From Acanthosepion lycidas (Eukaryota; Mollusca; Cephalopoda; Sepiida; Sepiidae), in NCBI GenBank assembly GCA_963932145.1, contig OZ010578.1:24271153-24335152 (forward strand): DNA of 64,000 nt. Reading direction: 5' to 3'. The notes under the pieces are model-generated. The model was not told where the DNA came from, ran no database searches, and saw nothing but the letters and a program-made list of their open reading frames with translations. This document shows positions 38,387-45,400 of this stretch, one piece after another. Position 1 is the first letter of the stretch; each line of letters starts with the position of its first letter. The position numbers and the translations under genes were made by a program.

Positions 38387-39425
38387 ATGTTACCCACTCT
38401 TTTATTATCATGAATTACTTTTTAATGTGTCTGCTTTTATATTTTTAATAAATATGAAAAATCTTTCAACTCACCTTGGATCTCATTCTTTCTGGACGAG
38501 CTCTGTATTTCAAAGGATTGTCACCTTCTGAAATATTTTAGGATTTGAAAATTACTTTGATTAAAATAACAATTTGTGCATTTATACAAAGTCAGACTTA
38601 ACCCCAGAATATTGTTAAAAATGGTATTTTATTTCCTCTTTTTATAATCAGCTTTTCCTGAGAAACAACCTAATATCATTCTGAGAAACAATTTCAACAA
38701 CTAGAAGAAAATCTGATCCGCATGACCTTGTGCCAGACTAAGTAAAAACTTTCTGTGGAGCAACTTAATCTTATAGAACTATGACTAAAGAAACGAGTCA
38801 TTTTGTATCCCACATTTGCGGTCTTGTAACAGACTAAGCTAAGTTTATTAAAAAACTAGTAAAATTTATCATTCATTTTTTATGACCATTTTTCATGTCG
38901 CTCCAGATTATTAAATCTTAAGCAAGCAGCAATGAACAGAATTAAAAAGACAATCTTTGATAAGATTTGAAGTTGCGTCCTGTTTCGTTGGAAGATTATC
39001 AGACAAACACCTTAATAATTTGATTTCAGTAACCAAAAGGGCAGATGAAGTTCCACTCGTCATATTGTGAAATTCTTTTTTATCCAATTTTCTTCATACC
39101 ATATTGTTTGTTTACACTTAGAGCAGACAGTAATCATCATTAGCTGTTTGAATGTCTAACTCATTTTCATTATTAATTTTTGACTAGTTTATCATTCATC
39201 TAATTATACTGATTTACAAAGAAATTTAGGCGAGCATAAAAATAGCTATTCTAACAATTTTGGGGTTCTGATTTCAATTTTGAAATTTGTTTTCACTCAT
39301 CGCCTCTAGTTTTTGAGATATACATATATGTAAAATGTATCCATGTATATGTATTCAAAGCTGCCAGATGTGTCCTATTTAGGACATTGTTAGTTTCTTT
39401 TTATTTTAAATTTTAAGAATTGTAT

Positions 39426-39463
<38 letters not shown>

Positions 39464-39560
39464 CATAATAGCTTCCTTAACAGCCTATACTCGGTACAGT
39501 GAGTCAAGTTTCATTGCAGCAAAATGAAATCCTCTTCAAATTCAAATGCCTGGTATGCAT

Positions 39561-39597
<37 letters not shown>

Positions 39598-41156
39598 CAA
39601 TGTTTATGTGGTTTTCCATATTTTTGTGAGCTAATACACTGTATCTCTACAATGGCTTCAGGAATTTCAAAATATCAAGAATGCATTAACAAGGTAAATT
39701 CATTCTGTTACATGTGTGTAGAATTCACAAGAGTTGCACAGCACTAAACAATTAATCCTCTCCCGAGAACTGCTTATTTTGATTGTAAAACTGAATATCA
39801 GGGCAAATCCTGGACTCCATACATCTTTTGTAAACCCTGTTACAATGGACTAACTGCAGAGTTTCATGACAAGGAAGCAGTCTTCAACTTTACTGTGGAG
39901 AGAGCAACAAAGTCATGCAGATGATTATTATTTAGTCTAACAAATATGAATGGTTTCAATACACAAAAAAATAAAACATTCCAAGCTTTTTTCAGCTTTG
40001 AGACCTGTTCCTCTTTCAGATGATCTCCTAGTCCATGCACCAACAGAACATAAAGAATCTATTTTTTTTCATATGAAAAATTACCTTCTGTTATAGTGGA
40101 ACACACCTATTCTATAGTTAATAGACTCTCCCACCTATAATAAGTAGGAGTAGGAAGAGTAACGTGGTAGTCGCTCAGTGGTTCGGTCAGTCAGTTGATG
40201 CCAGACGACCGTTAGTCGGATACTAAAGTATCAGTGACCACAACTAGATTTCTCTGCGTCATTACCTATTATATCAAATGTCGAACCTATTTTAGGACCG
40301 ACTTAGTACAAATACAAGCCACCACTGTGAAACCACTCCATAACACCTTCAGAGGAAAATTCTTGTGAAGACAATATCCCTATTTATTCAGGATTAAGTG
40401 GACCACCCAGGAAGACCTGAATGATCTTTTACCTGTGATTTGTACCTATCTAAACAGTAATCAGAGATCCTGACACCCTGGCTTAAGCAGTGGAACCTGG
40501 TCACTGTAGATGAAAAGATGAGCAGTTTCAGGACATGAAACAAGGAATTTGCCTCATTCTTCGACATGGAAAACAAGTTGTGCTACTGCAGAGCTTCTTC
40601 TCTTAAATGAATCAAAAGCATGAGAAGCATTTAAGCTAGTCTGCCATGGCTTCCTTGGTAATTCCCAAGTACCAAATTACCAAGAGTGTATTGTAAAGTT
40701 GTTACAGGCTTATGAAGATATGCAATGCCAAATGTCATTCAAAATTCACTTCCTCCACTTGCACATTTAACTTCTTCCCTCCAGAAGTGAGCGATAATCA
40801 AGGAAAAAGGTTCCTCCAAGATATTACTAAGATAGAAAGTAAGGAAAGTGGAACCCCAGCATAGATGCTCAAGTCATTTAGTTCTGTTAATGCTTTTTCT
40901 CTGTAATATGCCTTTGTAATAGATAAAATAAACACATTATATTTTGAATTTAGGTACAGTATAATAAAAATGTGATATATAAAACCAAAAGAGTAGAGGT
41001 GATAAAGCAAAACTGTTCAGAAATTTGAATTCACGTTAAATTTAATAAAAATATACCTATTTACGTGCTTGCTACAGAGAAAACTTTTTTTTTTCGTAAA
41101 CCAGTTAATTTTTTATTGAAATACATTTTTTTTTCTAAACAAATATTAAATCGGCA

Positions 41157-41187
<31 letters not shown>

Positions 41188-42418
41188 GAGATTTGAACTT
41201 GCATCCCGTAATTCTGAAGGCTCATCTGACTTACCTTGGCCTGTGATAGCTGACTGTACCACTTTGTCTATTTGATATCGTAGCTTCTGATCAATGGGTT
41301 GGATCTTCTCCCAAATCTGAAGAGAAATAAGCAGCTAATTATTTCCTTGGTTTTTAGGTAGAGGCATGGGATGAGAGCACGCGTAGGAGTAGGCATGGGA
41401 TGAGAGCATGCGTAGGGGGAGGCATGGGATGAGAGCACGCGTAGGGGGAGGCATGTTTAATTCAAATTGTAATAATTATCTACTTCTCTTCCTTAAAATT
41501 TGCACAAGTTTTTTTTTTTTTGCTAAGAAAGTAAAACAGTTTAAACTTCAGTTCAATGTTACAAGTGAGCAATAAACTTCTATGTGCAGTGTTTCTGTAG
41601 CAGGTGGATGATCATTACTCTCCACAACTTCCTATTGATTGTAGCTCTTAGTGACATTTATCTTTTTACCATAGCACCCCCAGTCTCTGTTCCACCATCC
41701 ATTCACACAAGCTCTTGTCACGTAAGGTGGTCCATTGTTTTCTCCAGTCCCTTTTGCCTTTGATATGTCACATGTGAATGTCAAATTCTCCAAGAAATTC
41801 CAGCTTTCTGATTCTGTTTATGTGCTCTTTTGTTTCCATTTTCTTTAAAACTTCCCCATTGTTGATATGGAATTCTCAGCATCCTTCTGCAGAACCAGAA
41901 TTTTTGCTGCCTCCAGTTTCCTCTTCATCTGTAAGGCAATTGTCCAGTATTCACTGTCATAGAAAAGGATTGATATTATATAGCAGTTCAGAACACTTCT
42001 TTGTCTATAATGACCTCCCCGGCTTTTTAAAAAAGTATTTTGCTTACCTTTTGCGATACATTTTTTGCTAATTGACACACTTCAGATTTCAGTGTCACAT
42101 TTTCTATCTTCTCTTAAAGCACTGTCCAGATTTGCTCGCAAATGAGTAATAGGGATTACAAGCATTGAAGAAATTTTAATAGAAAAATCAGTCTAGCAAA
42201 AGGATGGGGGGGGGGTCACTTTCATTTACTAGTAGTCAACACCAAGAATAAATAATTTATAAATTTTACTTACAGAAAAGTCCCAAAGTACAAGCTTAGA
42301 CAATCTCATGGAATTGCCAAAGGCAATCCATAAACTGCTACAATCAAAAGACTGTACTGCATTTTGTTTACATTTACTGTTGAAATTCTCTAAAGTTTTT
42401 GAGAACAAACACACACAC

Positions 42419-42485
<67 letters not shown>

Positions 42486-45400
42486 AATTTCCAAGAGGAT
42501 AGGACTGAGCAAGAATATAGTATAAAAGGCTCAAACACTAATATTCCATGGTTATAATTTTATTACATTTGAATTGTAATCATAATCCAATTCATCAGAT
42601 CTACAAATTCAAAAAGAAATCAGAAAATATAACTCCAGGTATAAAAAAAAAAAAAAAAAAAAAAATTTCAGTTAGTCTCGTTGAAATTTTGTTTTTTTAT
42701 ACCTGGAGTTATATTTTCTGATTTCTTTTTGTAGGTCTGATGAATTGGGATCGTGATTATGATTCCAATGTAATAAATTATAACCATGGAATATTAGTGC
42801 TTGAGCCATATATATATATATATATAAATAAAAAATCTAAGCAGAATTAAAATTGCTTACCGTTCTGTTTTCAACAAGTCTCTCGACTGCATAATTCTTT
42901 TCCAAGGAATTTCCTTTGGCTTTTGCAAGCATTACCAGAGCCAAGTCAATGATGTAATTGAGCAAAACATTGTACTTCATGGTGAGAAAACCAATTCCCT
43001 AAATGCAAAGGAAAAGTCTTCAATGGTTGCATAAAAAGCACATTATTGGTTTTATTTATTAATTAATTTCTTTTTGTCTGTGCACCTGACGAATTTATTT
43101 AGGATTGAGGGGTTAAAATGTTCTTGGTCTGACCCACTTCCTAAAATCTGACCAAACAGAATTTATTTAAAAATCTCCCCTTTGTCAGGATATGAGATTT
43201 TCAGCACATGTTTACATACTTATTTGTAATGTTTTTGTTTTTTTTTTGTAAAATTCTTGAATTTTGTAGAGTCATTTTTTTTTTTTTTTATATTCAATGC
43301 TTCTAGTATTTGCAAGCATAAAAAATACAAAAAAGATATATTTAAGATATATATATAAGATATATTAAGTTTGGGTCTTAAAAAAGAACATTTTAAGAGT
43401 ATATATAAATATATTCAAAAATATATAAAACAAAGAGGGAGAAAATCCAAAAAAATAAAATAAAATTATTCACTGTAAAGTGGTAGTTTGAAAAAAAATT
43501 AAACAACAAAAAAAGGGCTAACCACTTATCATACCTCACTCTTCAGAGCTCAATTGAGGGCAAAAAATATAAATATGTATACAGTGACCAAATAAAGGTG
43601 AGAAAAAACAAAATATACCAGAGAATCAGCAATATAAATACCAGATAGATTACATTAAGACCTAGCGTCCATTCCAGCTGCTTAGACAGAATAGTCTCAA
43701 AATGTACATTTTTTTTTTAAAAAAGCTATGACATTTTTTAACACCCTCAATAATATATAATATATATCTCCAGATAAGATGAGAATGAATAGTTATTTTG
43801 ACATGTTTTTGGTGTAATACACTAATATATATATATATATTATACACACATTAATGACAATTGTTAAAAAACATACATGAAAGTATAATGTTTCTAAAAA
43901 ATATTGAACAACACATTTCTGCCATTTTGACTTTCATCAGATTGATGATGAAAAAGTGAACTGCGTGTGTATGCCAAGGGCAATGCCAGATTTTAAAATT
44001 TCAAAATCTAAATTCACTTAAAAACTATATGTCAAGCTACAAACTTATTGATGCTCTTTCACACTGACAAAAAAATTGCAACACCTTAAAGGGCAATAGC
44101 AATTTTGACCTGGGAGAGAGAGAGAGTATGCAAAAGTGTGGAGGTGGGGGTAGTAGATATTCTAATAAAATTTTCTAAGTCTTTGGCCATCTCTTGATGT
44201 TGTAACACTCATACTGGTGCACCATTTGCACTGAGATTCAAACAACGTGCAGGTTGTGATCAGTTTCAGCATGCAGAAGGAGTCCAGTAGGTGTCATGGT
44301 ATGGAGCAGATGCTTGTTTTGTTCAATTAGAACCATTTAAGGAGGGGCTCAGACTGCTGAATGAATTACAGAGAAAAGTCTTGTAAATTGACTGAGTTAT
44401 CTTTCTTTTACTCAAACCAAAATTTAATCGCATTTATTATTTTGATTGCTATCTATAGATGCAAGAGGTTATTGAGGGTGAAAGAAACTGGGAGAACAAA
44501 ATTGGAGAGAGACAGAGGATGATAAAAGAACGGGATTCAAGGAGATGGAAGATGACAATAATGCATTTAAATTTTTAAAGATCGTCAGAAAAACAATAAT
44601 TTGGCAGAGAGTGCCACAAGCAAGAAGTGCAAGAGAAGAAACTTCTTATTTACTATACTTATTTTGATTCTATTAATACATAGTACTCAAGACATGGTAG
44701 GTGTATAATAAATGAATCAGAAGTGTTTCATTGTGATGTGCTTGCGTGAACTATGTGATCTCAACAGTTCCTGATGCCTGATAATCTTTGGCAAAATTTA
44801 TTTAGATCAGGAAAGATTGAACTATAATACTTAGAAGTTATGGGCTCTTCCCAAAAAGATATCTCAAGTGAACCCTGATCATATAAACATTTATTTTGAT
44901 GTTTTAAGTATCAGCGAAAATAAAAATTTGTTCTTGTGAAGTTTGTTTTTTTAAATGTTGACTAATGTAAATACTTAATCTCATAATCAATAATTGATAA
45001 TAATTAACATCTGATAATTAGTAATAATAATCTCAGAATTGATCAATTAAAAATGAATACAAAAAACATGATTATAAAAAAAATATTGCTTTCTTGTTAT
45101 GTCATGTTCCCTCATGACGTAGGCAATTATGACTCCACAACTTCCTGTCCTTTGTAGCTCTTAATAAATTTTGTTGTTTCTGTTATTTCTCCAAAACCCT
45201 GTTCGACCATCCATTTACTCAAGCTGACTAAGCAGGTTATGCATTGTTTCCCTCTGTCCCTCAATCTGTCCTGTGAGTATTAGATTTTCCAAGCCTGCTT
45301 TTGTCATTATGTGCCTTATAAATTTCAACTGTCTCTCTGTTAAGCCTCAATTTCCATTTTGTTTTTACTTTCTCTAAAACTTTGTTATTGTTCACAAAAT

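Noticed and set aside
42229-42534. Minus-strand frame with an IYIYIY run
   Set aside because: Translation of the TA microsatellite.
43930-43975. TCTGATGA ... GAAATGTG on the minus strand
   Set aside because: Core strings are present, but stem III and a NUH cleavage site could not be placed; stem II is three weak pairs.
44069-44095. CACTGACAAAAAAATTGCAACACC as a Tc1 terminal repeat
   Set aside because: Resembles Tc1-like ends, but no matching inverted end or transposase piece was found downstream.
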